A stretch of 64,000 bases of DNA from Atherinomorus stipes (lineage: Eukaryota > Chordata > Actinopteri > Atheriniformes > Atherinidae), in contig JALJCO010003469.1 in assembly GCA_023101725.1 (NCBI GenBank), forward strand, positions 558,001-622,000. Reading direction: 5' to 3'. How positions within the stretch are numbered: position 1 is the stretch's first letter; the number at the start of each line of letters is the position of its first letter. Position numbers and translations under genes: made by a program. Shown piece by piece: positions 23,196 to 35,385 of the stretch. Below the pieces are notes generated by a model. That model was given only the letters and a program-made list of their open reading frames with translations. It did not search any database and was not told the DNA's origin.

Positions 23196-23445
23196 GGAGG
23201 AGTGGGTAGCGTAGTGGTAATCTTGCAGGCTTTGGCACAGCTGACCCGGGTTTGAGTCCCTAACATGACACTCAGGTGAACCACTGTGGACCCTTGAGCA
23301 AGGTCCTCAACCCCCACGAACTGCTCCCCGGGTGCCTTAAATAGCAGCCCACTGCTCTCAGGTTCAACCTGAGATGGGTTAAATGCAGAGAATGAATTTC
23401 CTAATTGGCATACTAAATGGGTTTAATAAAGTATATCTTTTTTTT
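23196..23445 (+). mobile_element. tRNA-derived SINE (family A), copy 1
   Basis: The tRNA-like head has an A box TAGCGTAGTGGTAATC (23207-23222) and a B box GGTTTGAGTCC (23249-23259). The body contains CCTTGAGCAAGGTCCTCAAC, a core shared with several teleost SINEs. The tail has GGGTTAAATGCAGAGAA and an AATAAAG before a T-run. It sits inside Tc1-C. A second copy is antisense at 31350-31575. Transcription would be by RNA polymerase III. Confidence 0.85.
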
Positions 23446-23617
23446 TTCTTTCTGACCACAGTTCTTCCAGGTGGGGGGATGATACTGCTCCTCCAGTCTC
23501 TTTTATGAAAACATGGACGACCATAGTCTGATACTCCACGCATCTCCATGCAAGGTTGAGGAAGTATGTTGTTCACCATACCCAGAGCCTTCAGCATCTT
23601 GGGTTCTTGTATAGTTG

Positions 23618-23742
23618 CTTGTCACTGTGTTGGACTGGTGACCAGTCCCGGGTGTTCCCCACCTGCCACCCAAGCTGGAACAGTCTCCAGTCCCAGTGGA
23701 AGCCTGAACTGGAAGAAGCAGGTTTAGAAAATGGATGAAAAA
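23618..23742 (+). repeat. Fragment of dispersed repeat (as 14955)
   Basis: TGGACTGGTGACCAGTCCCG, GGTGTTCCCCACCTGCCACC and TTAGAAAATGGATGAAAAAG match the 3' portion of the family at 14955-15278. Confidence 0.7.
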
Positions 23743-23744
23743 GA

Positions 23745-25204
23745 TGGACTCTTATGTTTCAGACTCCAGCATATCCACTTTATATCTCCACTGAGGCTTT
23801 ACTGGTCATCTCTGAAACTGGTCAAAGTATTTTAACCCGGAACCGCTGTCAGGAATCAGCTCCAGGACCACAGTTGGACTCTCACGAGAGCACAAATGAT
23901 CCGTAAAACCTTTGCACATGACATCACATCCGGTCCTCCAGCAGTAATCCTCAACCTAACATCCTTCCTGAACTCCTGCTTTACTTGTTATCACACCTCA
24001 TCCATCCTTGACCCCTGAAGGCAGCACTTCTAACTGGTAGGTCAAAGGTCCACCTTCCACCTCTTGCTGAGAGGGTGGAAATGTTTGAGTGACATTTAAA
24101 CAAGACTCACGGCTTAATCACCGCGGATGCATGTGTCTGCTGAACCTTCGGGATTTTGGTTGTTTGACAGAATCATAGCTGATGACCTGATGAACATTAT
24201 ATTTGGAAATATAAGAAACCATCTGAAATTTCAGCCTCTCCCTCATGAATTCAAGAGGGTAAAATAGCCTGCTTGGCTCAGTTACTATTATCCTTGTCTG
24301 CTACTCCTTCCAAACCAACGTGTGAAAACTTTGATCTGATGATGTTAATTCCCGTCTTCTTATGGAGGATGAACTCTAAAACGCTGCACCTCTTCCACAG
24401 CCAAACCTGTTCACCGTGTGCTGCGTTTCCTCCCTCTTTCCCTTCAGTGTTTTTCTCTGGGAGAACAGTGACTCACACAAAGAAACGTTGAAGCTTATCA
24501 TGACTGCCTGATAAAAAGACACACAGACCACAGCACTTGGCAATCATTTTCTTTAATTAAAAATCAGAAATGCATGATTGCTTTCGCCTCCAGTGGGAGC
24601 CCAACCCCACGATGGTATGACTACCCCACACCCCCACCCTCAACCAAAACCAGCAGTGATGCAAGAAGTCATTTTTACTGCTGCTTTACTCAAACAGAAC
24701 AATTAAAGTCCCATGTTCTGAATCCTCATGTATATCTACAGTATAAATCCACATATCTATATCTATAGGGCATTCACACTGTAGGAACCTTTTGAGGTTC
24801 CTGTAACCTTTTCAGGAACAGGGCTGTTTTTTGTGTGCATTCGGACAGACAGGAACTAGGGACCACGGCCTTCAGTAACCATTTTAGCTCCCACTCTGAA
24901 GCAGGAACTTTTCGTGGTTCCATAAGAAAGACGAAGGTGTTGAGTATTTTGTCGCCACTAAACACAAACAAATGAATAAGAGGGAGTAGTTTATAGAATG
25001 AAATTTGAGGTGAACAGTTCTTATAACTGCATATTTAGAACTGTCCTGTCCGAATGTGGCTTATGTCTCTCATATTTATCAAAAGGTATCTCACCTAGTT
25101 TTTAATGCTAATCTTAAAAAAGTCAGATGAATGCTGGAGTATAAAATGTTGAAAAAATTAATGAAGTTAAGTTGAATCATTAAGATTAGTGCATAAACAT
25201 GGAA
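23745..25204. other. No gene; possible MITE end near 24770
   Basis: GGCATTCACACTGTAGGAAC at about 24769 and several GGAACC/GGTTCC motifs up to 24920 resemble one end of a hAT-type fish MITE. I could not pair it with a second end. The rest has no recognisable coding sequence. Confidence 0.4.
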
Positions 25205-25210
25205 GTGTGG

Positions 25211-25289
<79 letters not shown>

Positions 25290-25302
25290 GGGGGGGGGGG
25301 GG
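25205..25302. repeat. (GT)n followed by G16
   Basis: About 80 bp of GT units runs into a long G tract. Confidence 0.97.
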
Positions 25303-26002
25303 TCTAAAATACAAAATGATTTAACAACAGACTACAGGTAATTCATCAAATTGAACTTTCACTTTGGGAGCTTAGAAATAGTTGAAACTACCCACTTCTT
25401 TTAGAAAACTGTTTTTTTCATTGCACACTAAGAAACGGTAATGCTAGCGCTTAATGTATTGTTAAGATCAGGAGCCAGTACCAAACAATACCTGCACTTG
25501 TATACATCTCTAGTTCCTAGTCCCTATACAGTTCTTGGTATTGAGAAACGGTCCATGTCTACCCTTATTTTGATCCTTTCTGTGGCATAAGTTGTCTCTG
25601 CACATGCTTGAACCATGTGGGGGTTACATGACGGAGTCAGGGAAGACCATATAGCAGGTATAAAGGGAAGATTTGACAGAAGCAAAACAGAACGGGACTG
25701 TGACAAAAAAACAAAAAAACAAAAAAACAAAAAAACGCTTAAAGAACTTAAAGAATTAAGCATTATTGAGCATTTCAATTGATAAAAGATTGAAATGAAA
25801 AAAGAAAACCCCACTTCTTCCGAATTGAATTATAGGCATTGCATATGTGAAAAGCATTATGTATTGTATTAAATCTGTCCATCAAGTAAATACAGGATGA
25901 CTTTATCTAGCGTCCATGTAAACATGTCAGCTGGAAACTGATCAGAATGATTTCAGTTGGATAAATGAAATATTTGTCCATATAAATGCAGCTGCCGTGC
26001 CA
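25303..26002. other. No gene; (CAAAAAA)n near 25705
   Basis: AT-rich sequence. Four or so CAAAAAA units at about 25704-25735 are a simple repeat and create a spurious hydrophobic open frame on the minus strand. Confidence 0.5.
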
Positions 26003-26110
26003 TCAGTTGGAGGCTACTTCAGGTTCACTGTAAGACAGAAAAGATACAGAAGATCATTCCTGCCAGCAACCATCAGCCTCCAGAAAAAACTTCTTATTAA
26101 TGATCACTGT
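26003..26110 (+). pseudogene. Short L2/Rex1-like LINE 3' fragment
   Basis: The plus strand reads RQKRYRRSFLPATISLQKK across 26032-26090, the conserved C-terminal block of L2/Rex1-type ORF2. This is a strongly 5'-truncated copy. AAAATAAAACAACAAAAACC follows as an A-rich 3' end. Confidence 0.75.
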
Positions 26111-28082
26111 TTTATTGTTTATTGTTGAAAAATAAAACAACAAAAACCCTTCTACAATATTGAATTAATAAAGTATTTTTCAGATGAGTCCAGAACGTGA
26201 AGTTTTAAGGTAAGAGATTTACGTAATGTGTCTTTAAGGAAGCTGGACTAGAAATCATCATGTAGGTTGGAAATAAAAACAAGATTTTGTGAAGCTTCCC
26301 CACTAATTTATGTGGAATTTATCAAGCTCCTTCCAAAACCTCATGAACTTATAGCAAACTCAGATTTATCAGCTTCATTTAACTACAAACTCACATCATT
26401 CCAGTTCATTAGGTTCACTCCCTACAGTCATCCAAACTGTTTTTTTTTAAGAAAACAAGTTTATATTTTGATAATGAAGCAAACCAGTTAGATTTGACAG
26501 AGTATATTTAGATGTAGTGCAGGAAGGAGAACTCTGTACTCAGTTGGTTATCAGATATAAAAAAAAACGTTGAAAGATTTGTTTAGACTTTTCTATGAGG
26601 TTTTTTGAGAAATACTGAATGAAGGTTGTACAGCAGCAGAAACTCAGAAATTATCTGATTGGACTGATCATGTAGGCTAACAGAAGGGATCACATGTGCA
26701 AGCTCAAACTTTTCCCTGGCTGTTAAAATGAAATGACTGGTTGCAGGGGACTGGTTCTTAATGGGGAGTGATGTTCTGGAATAAAAGGCAGCATAACTCT
26801 GACACAACCAGAAAAGTTTCTTCAGTTTGAATCCACTTATCTCCTCAGTCCACATCTTCATTTACAAAATGTCCCCAACTGGTTTAAATAAAGTTTTTCC
26901 TCCATATTTCTGCATGTTTGCTCCTCCTTCCCATTCAGATGACAGACAGTGGCTAGTCTGTGAGAGGGAGAGCAATGGACAGCTTTCCAAAAAGGACCAA
27001 ATGTTTCATGTGGACGTTGGACTTGGGCTGACATGTCGTGTACTTCTTTAGATTGTCTGGAGGCCCTACAGCTGCAGACGGCAGACACTTGACTGACAAG
27101 GAGGTGAAACCAGTGTGGAGCGAAACCCTTCAGCAAATCAAAGCTGGGGAGTGGCAGAAGTCAAAGTGCTGAAGATCATAAAGGCAGGGAGGCGTTCTGC
27201 TCCATTTGTCTTAACACTGGCAACAGACAGAAAGAGATGAGACGAAAAGAAAAAAAAAAATCTAATTCAAAGCTCCAGATACAAAAGAACATGCTTCCTG
27301 ATACACACCAGGGCTCCCAATTCTCTCCTCTGTCAACAACACAAGCAACACCTCATCCTGATTCTTCTGAAGCTGCGATCAGAGAGATTTCCAGAATAGA
27401 ACTGGATCTTTACTGGCAACACGTTGTGCTGGTTACATCGGCTCTCTTCTGTGATGTGGTCTATTATCTCTAAGCTCTCCAACCTTCATTAATTCACACC
27501 TGAAGTTGTTTGGGCTCGTCCTGCTGACATGCGCAGACATGTTTCCACAGACCTCAGCAGAGATCTGGTAGCTGCAGATCTCAGTGTTTGTCTGGAACCT
27601 TGTAGCAACTGTCACCATTACAGATGTTCTTATTATCAGATAAATAATAAGGATTATAAACCAACACTAATGTGTAAAATCACATCAGCATTTTTGTCCT
27701 TTGATGCCAACATAACAAAATAATGTGAATACAAAGTAAAGTGAATTCCAGCTAAACCTCCTCTGCACAGAGAATAAATTAAATGGATTTCTCTCAGAGG
27801 AAACAGAGGGAAAGGCCACAAAACCTCTACCTGGACCTGGGAAGCCTCTTTCTGGAAACTACATTATGGTTTTGAACATTTCTTGGAGAGAAAAAGAGAA
27901 TTTAGAAAGCCGTGAAAACATTTAGACTTCCAGCTGTCTGTTAGCAGAATAGCTGCTGTTTGACACATCAATAAAACTGGAACAGTGGAAATAAAGAAAC
28001 TAGACCACATTTCTGGAATAAATACACTTTCTTCTCAAACCATCGCACACCGACCACACAGAGTCATGTTGGAACAGAGAAA
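26111..28082. other. No gene seen
   Basis: Unique-looking sequence. Short open frames on both strands lack motifs, conserved cysteines or clear splice context. Confidence 0.4.
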
Positions 28083-28195
28083 CTATTTTTTTTCATTTAA
28101 CCTTTATTTTACCAGGAAAAGTCCCATTGAGATTAAACACCTCTTTTTCAAGGGAGTCCTGGCCAAGAGGCGGCAATCATCACTTATCCATCACC
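28083..28195. repeat. Dispersed fish repeat fragment
   Basis: TTAACCTTTATTTTACCAGG, GTCCCATTGAGATTAAACAC and CAAGGGAGTCCTGGCCAAGA form a block I recall as a common interspersed teleost repeat. Class not assigned. Confidence 0.65.
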
Positions 28196-28199
28196 TGTA

Positions 28200-29121
28200 T
28201 ATTTTAACCTTCAGCAAATGAAGTAGTCACGTTGCTGTAAGTCCAACTGGAGCCGTCCAGAATTATAAAACATCAGGATTATAATAATTTCAGTCTCAGC
28301 ATCGTTTATCCAGCTTCTGAACATTTCCTTTTACTTTGTGTTACAAAGCTGCAGGTAAAACACATTGGATGATTTCCTGCTTTACAGGCTGGTGAGCCGT
28401 CCTCCACATCACACCTGGATCATTGTTTCTAGAAGAAAAGAAATCTGAGCAGCGTGATTTAATTCTTTTGTTAAAATGGAATAACTCTTCCTCTCCCGAA
28501 CTTCTCCATGAATACGGGAATAAAATACAGGTGGCAACATACAGACGTTTTTCCTTCCTGCTCCGACCAGATGCACCATACACAATCCACATTGAATTGG
28601 AGATATCTTTAAGATTAATTAATCACAAAGGTTAAATTTTGCAGTAATTTGTGGAATTAATTCCAACATCCCTGATACCAACTAATAATGTAATAACGAC
28701 CAATAACATCAGGAATATCATTTTACCCATTTTGATAAGCTAACTCCACAAAGTGCTGAACATTTGTGTATTTCTGACAAACAGTCTTATTAATGTATTT
28801 TTACAGTTATCACTGGATTTATTTGTTTTTAAATAATTTTTTTCATGTTAGTTCAGTTAACCAACCAGAAGGATAAAAACTGTTTGCATTACTGGAAAGT
28901 TGTTCCATTAATTTGGATTAAACGACCCATTACTGGCTGCTGCAAACCTGCTGCAGATATGAGAGGAAAGACTCTACAGAAGGATGTTGGCAGCCACTGG
29001 CAGCTGGTGTAACAAACAACTCAAATCTCCAGATGTTTGTATGCCTCTTGCTTTGTTTCATAGGGCAATCCCTTTTTTTTAAAAAATTGAATTTGTCTTT
29101 ACTGAGTTGTTTTATAACAGG
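28200..29121. other. No gene seen
   Basis: AT-rich sequence with no recognised family or coding motif. Confidence 0.4.
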
Positions 29122-29324
29122 GCTACTCAATTCGGTCCTGTGAGGGTCCCAATCCTGCAGGTTTTCCATGTCTCCCTGCTCCAACATACCTGACTCAAGT
29201 TATGAGTTATTGTGCACAGCGGGCCAGGCTGTTGGATCCATTTCATTTGAGTCAGGTGTGTTGGAGCAGAGAGAGATCGAAAAACCTGCAGGATTGCGGC
29301 CTTCATAGGACTGAATTGAGTAGC
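29122..29324. repeat. Palindromic foldback MITE (family J), copy 1
   Basis: The outer arms GCTACTCAATTC and GAATTGAGTAGC are perfect complements. The arms extend inward through AATCCTGCAGGTTTT and AAAACCTGCAGGATT and through a TGCTCCAACA.ACCTGACT and AGTCAGGTGTGTTGGAGCA pair. The central spacer is about 30 bp. Related elements are at 44995-45192 and 50087-50297. Confidence 0.88.
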
Positions 29325-29329
29325 TCTCA

Positions 29330-30985
29330 TTTAAAACATGCTGAAGCACATTCCTCAATAAATAGATAAATAAATACTTTAGACTGTGGTACTTCATTGC
29401 AAACGTTTGCTGCATGAATGTGCATTACAATGTTATTGATATGAAAACATCGCTATATATAAAAGGACAGATTAAGTTTGCCTTTCTAAAATCATGAACA
29501 AGCAGCCAAAGACGACTATTGAGTCACAGTCTGCAGATTTAATCTGATGTCAGACATGAGAGGCGAAGCTGAGACATGAAAACATGTGTGATGGTTGCAG
29601 GTAAACATGCTACACAGGAACAGGTGAGCTGGAAGGTTTGGAGAGGCATGGTGGTGTTACCAGGAAAATGAGGGAAATAAAGAGAAAACTTTTTTTCTTG
29701 TGTGTGTCTAAAAAGCAAAGTTGATGTTTTTGTTCTCAGAGCCACGTGAAGCTCATCTGGTTTTCTATCTGGATCTGTGCTGGGCCGAAACATTGTTTGT
29801 TTTTTCGTAAAATAAGAATAATGAGGATTTAGTGCAAGTGTGCACTTTTTCTTCAGAGTATTTCTGTTTATTCTCATTCATCCTCTGAGTCACTTCAGAA
29901 AGTTGTATTTCTGAGGCGAGTGTCTGCAGCTGAGTTGTTAATGCAGCTCCTTTATTGGCCTGACAAAGTCTGGATTACTTTTATGTTTTTACTGGTTCAA
30001 TTTAGACAAAAGTGAGAAGGCTGTCCTCTCAAAGTAAAGCGATGAGACGGAAACTAAAAAAAAAAAAAAAAAGCCCCTGAGGTTAGTGTCTGAATTCTTA
30101 TGGCTTCAATCATGCACACCATAATTGGTTCAAACTGAGGAGCAATCATTTTACTCTTGCAGTCAAATGTGTCTTTGAACAGTGAGGCATGTGCTGACGT
30201 GAGCGCATTCTTTTCTTTCTGTTTGCTTTGTGTGTTTTGCAGTGTGTGGAAAGTCCCTGGTTTAAAGTAACACAATAACAATGTGTCATTAAGCTCGTCA
30301 GATACAAGATAAGACACCGTCTGATGCCATTTGTAGCATGAAATGCTGACCTGCAACTGCTTTTACAAAAATAATCCAAAAACTTAGACATAGTATCTTA
30401 TTGTAGTCCAAACTTTTCTGACTAATGCTGTACAATGATTCAGTTTCCTTTGGCCTTTCTTTTGCGTTTTCTTAAATAAATCACCAGCATCACAATCAAA
30501 ATGAGCATCAGATTGATTCTATAATATTTCCACTTCTTTAAATGGTTGGGAATGATCCAATGAATAAATATTTCTAATTTTTTTATTTGGAAAGTATTTG
30601 CAGTCCTTTCATATCATTATCAATGTTTATTCTGAAAATCATTTTTAAAGAGGATATCTACCTACTCTGCCCCAATAAGATGATGTAATTGAGAGCTGTA
30701 ACCTGTCAAAGCTCTGCCAGAGAAAATAGAAAACATGATGAATATGATGTGTCTTTTACAGGGGCGGAGCTTAAGGGTATCCATGGTGACCTGTCAGCCA
30801 GATGACTGACAGGTCACTGTAGGAAGAGAAGAGAAACATCACCGCAACATTGGCCGCCAGTCTGAAGCAAATACTAAAGAATTTCAAACAAGTAATCCTA
30901 TTAAACTGTGTCCACGTGTCTTCACATTTCTAGAAGAGATTTTGTCCCTGTGCAACCACAACTATAATGTCATGTTACGACTTTT
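29330..30985. other. No gene; perfect hairpin at 30786-30817
   Basis: Mostly unique-looking sequence. GTGACCTGTCAG (30786-30797) and CTGACAGGTCAC (30806-30817) form a 12-bp perfect stem with an 8-base loop. An A16 run lies near 30057. Confidence 0.5.
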
Positions 30986-31349
30986 AACCCTCAAGCAGCC
31001 AAGCTGGTCATTTTTGACCCCATTTGCTTTCCGTAGGATTACCTTGAAATATACTATTCTTTTAGGGTTCTTCCTATTTGTTTCACTCTTTAATATGTTC
31101 ATCATCTTATATAATAAGGTATGAAATTCGACTAAATTTGACACACAATAGAACAATAACACATTTATTAAGACAGTCCTTGTCTGTTATATCTTATAAA
31201 ATGCAGGTTACTTTTTTATTTCTTTGCTTTTTTACCCTTTGCATCAAAGAATTAGAATAATACATTTAAAAAGTAAAGTTATGTGTTACAACTTGGTAGG
31301 ATAATTATATCAATCAAAGGACCAGGGACTAAATATGCCAGTGTTTTGT

Positions 31350-31575
31350 TTCTTTTTATTTCATTTTAATCCCAATGGTGAAATTTGGCTCTGCATTTAA
31401 GCCATCTGTAGACTGACTATAAAGTAGAGGGCTGCCATGTCTCAGCGCCCAGGGAGAAGTTGGTGGGGGTTAAGGACCTTGCTCAAGGGCCCACAGTGGT
31501 TTACCCTTAGTGCCATGCCGGGGACTCAAACCCTTGTTGCCCGGACCAAAGCCTACCAATAGTTATGTGGCTGAA
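31350..31575 (-). mobile_element. tRNA-derived SINE (family A), copy 2
   Basis: On the minus strand it shows GGGTTTGAGTCCCC (B box, about 31520-31533), then ACCACTGTGGGCCCTTGAGC and AAGGTCCTTAACCCCC, as in the copy at 23196. The tail includes TTAAATGCAGAGCC and AATAAA near 31357. The A box is decayed. It lies just downstream of the exon's stop codon. Confidence 0.82.
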
Positions 31576-31585
31576 CAATATAAGC

Positions 31586-31808
31586 TCAGTTGTTGGCCAC
31601 AGACTCTTCCTTGAGTTTGTCTCCTTGCGCGCCTGCATACTCATCTGCAAGCTCTAGTTCCACCGATAGCTCCAGCAGCCTGTGCCTGGCGTCTACCTGC
31701 TCTTCCTGCAGACACACCATGCTCTGCTTGAGGTGCCAGAGATGTGAGGTCCACTTCATGGTCAGATTCTGGTCAGATTCCGTGGTCTGACATCTCTTTT
31801 GTGAAATT
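31586..31808 (-). CDS. Coding-looking terminal exon in TTAA element
   Basis: A 223-nt frame with no internal stop begins after an acceptor (polypyrimidine TTTTTCTTGCATTTATTCATAG, AG at 31810-31809) and ends in TGA at 31588-31586. It encodes 73 residues, including MKWTSHLWHLKQSMVCLQ and then a charged leucine-rich stretch (RHRLLELSVELELADEY) that looks like an amphipathic helix or coiled coil. Codon choice (CTG, CAG, GAG, GTG) is protein-like and unlike the AT-rich flanks. No family recognised. It may be an accessory protein exon of the transposon or a captured host exon. No upstream exon was found. Confidence 0.5.
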
Positions 31809-32153
31809 CTATGAATAAATGCAAGAAAAACATATTGACAAATTCAGGGTATAGGAAACTTTTTCCCAATTTCAATTAAAAAAATTGGTACACAAAAAAA
31901 TATGCCTGGGGTCATAAATGAACCCACTCAGTTGCTTGAAGGTTGATGCTGGCATGAAGCTACGCAGCAGTGCTAATGTAGTCATAGATTTCTTTAAGGT
32001 AATGTTGGGATCCAGCTTATATTGACTTTTCGCAACTCATCAACTTTCATCCAGATTTTTACATTTGAGCAGAAAATAAACTCTAAAGATGTTCAAAGAG
32101 AAGCTCAGTATCCACATTACTCAGCACTGACTAAGCTAGCACTACATGATTTA

Positions 32154-32724
32154 GGGGCCGGTCACACTTGGCACGGTTGGAGTGTGTCCCGGGTACAAAA
32201 AGTGGGGGGGTAACATGCTTCATGTTTAAACTTCAGTGTGACCGATGGCCCAGTGCCCAGGCCAACCTTCGGAGGTGGTCTGCAATGGTTGCTGGCACGG
32301 AACGATTGTGTTATTCACCCACGTGACAAAGATATAAAGACGCCGCCTACGTAGAAGCCCTGTCCCCACTCGAAAACGCGAAGTAGAGAAGAAACAAAAA
32401 GCATGATAAGCAGCTCTTGTTGCAGTCTTTAGCTCAGCAGCTTACACAAGCTCACCATCAGGGAGTTGTTGGGAAACTGTGAAGGTAAAGCTTTACCAGC
32501 ATGTTTGGGTGGATGTCAAACAACACAAATGACTATTAGCGCCACCCGCTGGACTGGAGTGAAGCAGGCGCTGTCACCTACGCAAATGCGGTCACCTGAT
32601 GTGGAGGCACACTGGCATGTTTCCAACTTTGCAAGTGTGACCGGAGGCCGTTTGTACTAGACTTTTGACACCCAATGAGTTAAAACAGGATTAAACCAAT
32701 CGTGCCAAGTGTGACCCTGCCCTC
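32154..32724. mobile_element. ~570-bp MITE, unclassified
   Basis: The termini are inverted: GGTCACACTTGGCACGGTTG on the left and GGTCACACTTGGCACGATTG on the reverse of the right. No transposase and no clear target duplication. Short open frames inside have no motifs. Confidence 0.85.
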
Positions 32725-35249
32725 ACTTTCATTTATTCAGGATGCTAGCAAGGCTGCTAGTTGGTGACTACAGGATGAAAATGTGGAGAAACATATCCTG
32801 GAACCAGGCTGATTTTGTAGAGGAAGATATAAGAGTGAAGAGAAAGGGAGATATTTCTGAGTTTTTATTAAGCGATAGGACCCAGATCAGGCAGAACCCA
32901 GCCCCAGTATCAGCAGCCTGAAGCTCCCACTGCGGAGCCAGTCTACCACCACCATAGGATCCAGTCTATAGCCACCACCGAACAGTAGACCAGAACTAAG
33001 GTTAAAGTAGCTCTATTAGTACCTGAAGGTAGTAACACTTTTATTGATTTTGGAGTAATAGGAGATGGTCCCCCCTTGGTACATAATGAAACCAACAAAA
33101 ACAGTCACATAAGAGCAAATAAAAACCAGAACAAAATGGAGTTGATCTGTGACATTTGTGTTAGTGAAATTATTATGAAATACACACCATAAGTACTAAA
33201 ATGATCAGAACTTTCGGCCAAATAAGAAACTTTTTTGAAGCCGACCTTTAACACTTGCATAATAAGCAGAAACAAAGCAGTTGAGGATTCCTTTAATATG
33301 GTCGATGAGTTCTTGCATGAATGGAGCCGCTTTATCACCGTTAAACCCATTTATTAACCCCATTCAACATGCCTCAAAAAGTGCTGCAGCTGCTCCTTTG
33401 TAAACCCCACCAAACATGAAAATGCAAGCAAGCTTCTTTTCTTTGTTTTGCCTTTCATTTCTTCAGCCATTCGTGGCATCAGAAACAGCAGCAGCGCTAT
33501 CTGGCTGTGTGGTTGGCTGGCTGCTCGGCTTGCTGGTCGTCTGGTCGGTCAACCTTTACTACCTGACAGCTCTTCTCTTTCCACTCCGCTGTCACTGAAT
33601 GTTATCTGTACAACTGTGTGAGCCAACATCCCAGTCCCATCCTTCAAGCGTGAAACTGGTCCTGAAAGCAGGAAACAATAGCAACTTGTGTCTCGTCCCT
33701 CTTAACCTGTGTTCACTCCTTTATTGAAAATTCTTGTCTCATTCTATATTAATTACACCAAAACAATGATTTTATCCAGAGATGGGCTCCCACTGGTTTA
33801 AATCATTCTTTAATCTGATAAGGGCTGAACAATGAGGCTATTTATCTGAAGTGGAAAGGAAAAAAAGGTGTGTGTAAAATCAAATTAAATAAAAAATTAA
33901 ATTATTAATCACTGAAGGGAAATTATAATTAAGAGATTTATTTAAGTGATTGTAGTAGAGGCTGATGATTACTGCACCTGAACCTTTCTGTGCTCCATTA
34001 GACCTGAAGAAGCCTCTGGCTGAGCCCCCCACCACCCCCCAGTCTTAGACAGAGGAGTCTGGAGGAGGGCATCAGGAGTTCCTGCATTCACCAAAAGCAC
34101 TTTTACAAACTGCTGTGTTTGCTCTCCATAAAGTTTTCAGCTGCCAGTGATGTAGCATGTCTACACCTCTGCACCCCATCTGGTGACACAGTTACCTTCC
34201 CGGCCGCCTGCGTCCTCCTGCCTTCCTCTCCTCATGCGTTAATAACAAATCCTACTTTGCTTTTCATCATATTAAACAGAAACTTGGTCAAACTTTAGTG
34301 GTTGCACGTGAGCAATAAAAGTGAAACGTGTTGGACTATAAAATCTGTGTGTTTGTTGTGTACAGGCTGGTTTGTGTTTGTTTGTGTGAACTTCTGGTGG
34401 GAGGTAAGTCAGACATCGGGCTTTGGTTAGTCTCAGTCCCACACTGTGGTTTCCTCATGTTTAGTCTCGGAGGAAGAAGGAAACAGAGCCCCCTGCTCCC
34501 TCCCACTCTTTGCTCTGAATAATTTAACCTTCAGGGATACGAAGACAAGGGTAAAATTCTTGTTTTAACAAACACATAAAAATCAAACTACACAGATTAT
34601 ATGTTTCTTTCTGGTAAAATGAGAAAAAAATTAAAAGCGGGAAAAATTTATTGGTTATTTTCGTTTTTCTCTTCACTCATGTCAGATTCATCCTCAGATT
34701 TTTTTTCTGATTGTGTATTTTCTCAGATTTTTACCTTCATTCTGTCCTCTACTCTGCTACCTCATCTGTTGTTGGGATCATCCATCAGGACACAGCTAAA
34801 TATTTACATGTTCTTACACAACACGAGTTGTGTAGTGTTGTTCTCTTTGCTCATGTTCAAATCACAAAGCCTGACGAGGTTACACACAGTAATATGACAA
34901 CTCCTTTTTCACTTCTGAGTTATGTCTAGCCAGTAAGTTCAAAACACTTTACTAGAACCAACCGGATGACAGAAACAAACAAATGTCCAAAAACAAACAA
35001 ACAAACAAACAAACAAACGATTAATTTCATTAAAATGTTATCATCTGTTAATGTTAGCTTTCATTTGGTCACTCATCAATCTATTAAACAATCAGCAGGA
35101 AGCTGCTGAAAATTAGGTTTTTGCTGAATCATGCCTAAATTTGTTATAATATAAACGCCACCTAAGGAAGGAAATTAGCTTTGCTATAATCCTGCGTATT
35201 TACATTTTTGTTCATTAATATGCACTGTCCCTTTTTAAATAAATAAACT
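32725..35249. other. No gene; (CAAA)n near 34990
   Basis: Mostly unique-looking, AT-rich sequence with a short CAAA repeat at about 34990-35019. Open frames on both strands are short and without motifs. Confidence 0.4.
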
Positions 35250-35338
35250 CAAACTCAATAAATAAATGAATGAATTAATGAATGAATGAATCCATCTGTC
35301 CGTCTGTCCATCCATCCGTCCGTCCGTCCATCCATCCG

Positions 35339-35369
<31 letters not shown>

Positions 35370-35385
35370 GTCTGCCCATCCAATG
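35250..35385. repeat. (AATG)n and (TCCA/TCCG)n microsatellite
   Basis: AATAAATGAATG units pass into TCCATCCG-type units. A D/G/W-rich open frame on the minus strand is an artefact of the repeat. Confidence 0.95.

Larger units (their letters stand above)
22206..23500 (-). mobile_element. Antisense Tc1-like transposon (Tc1-C), SINE-split
   Basis: The left part holds two opposed Tc1-type termini only 82 bp apart: CACTACCAGCCACAGGTTTGG (22206) and CAAACTTTTGACTGG (22263). From about 22500 the minus strand carries a transposase gene fossil. It is interrupted by a tRNA-derived SINE at 23196-23445, after which a CTGACCACAGTTCTTCC block of the same family resumes. An AAGATCTTGTATTGGT string occurs twice (about 22431 and 22473), flanking an A-rich run. 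Confidence 0.85.
30988..31942 (-). mobile_element. TTAA-type element with embedded exon
   Basis: The left end CCCTCAAGCAGCCAAGCTGG is preceded by TTAA (30984-30987). The reverse of the right end, CCTTCAAGCAACTGAGTGGG, is followed on the plus strand by TTGA (31943-31946), a one-base change from TTAA. Both termini continue into TCATTTxTGACCCC. This 955-bp element resembles piggyBac-type elements by target and CCC ends. It carries a coding-looking exon at 31586-31808 and a later SINE at 31350-31575. Confidence 0.75.

Noticed and set aside
23200..23270. A functional tRNA gene
   Set aside because: A and B boxes are present, but there is no cloverleaf with intact acceptor stem, and the sequence continues into a SINE body also seen antisense at 31350-31575.
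31355..31365. AATAAA as poly(A) signal of the exon at 31586-31808
   Set aside because: It lies in the tail of the SINE, which also occurs at 23196-23445, so it is not specific to the exon.
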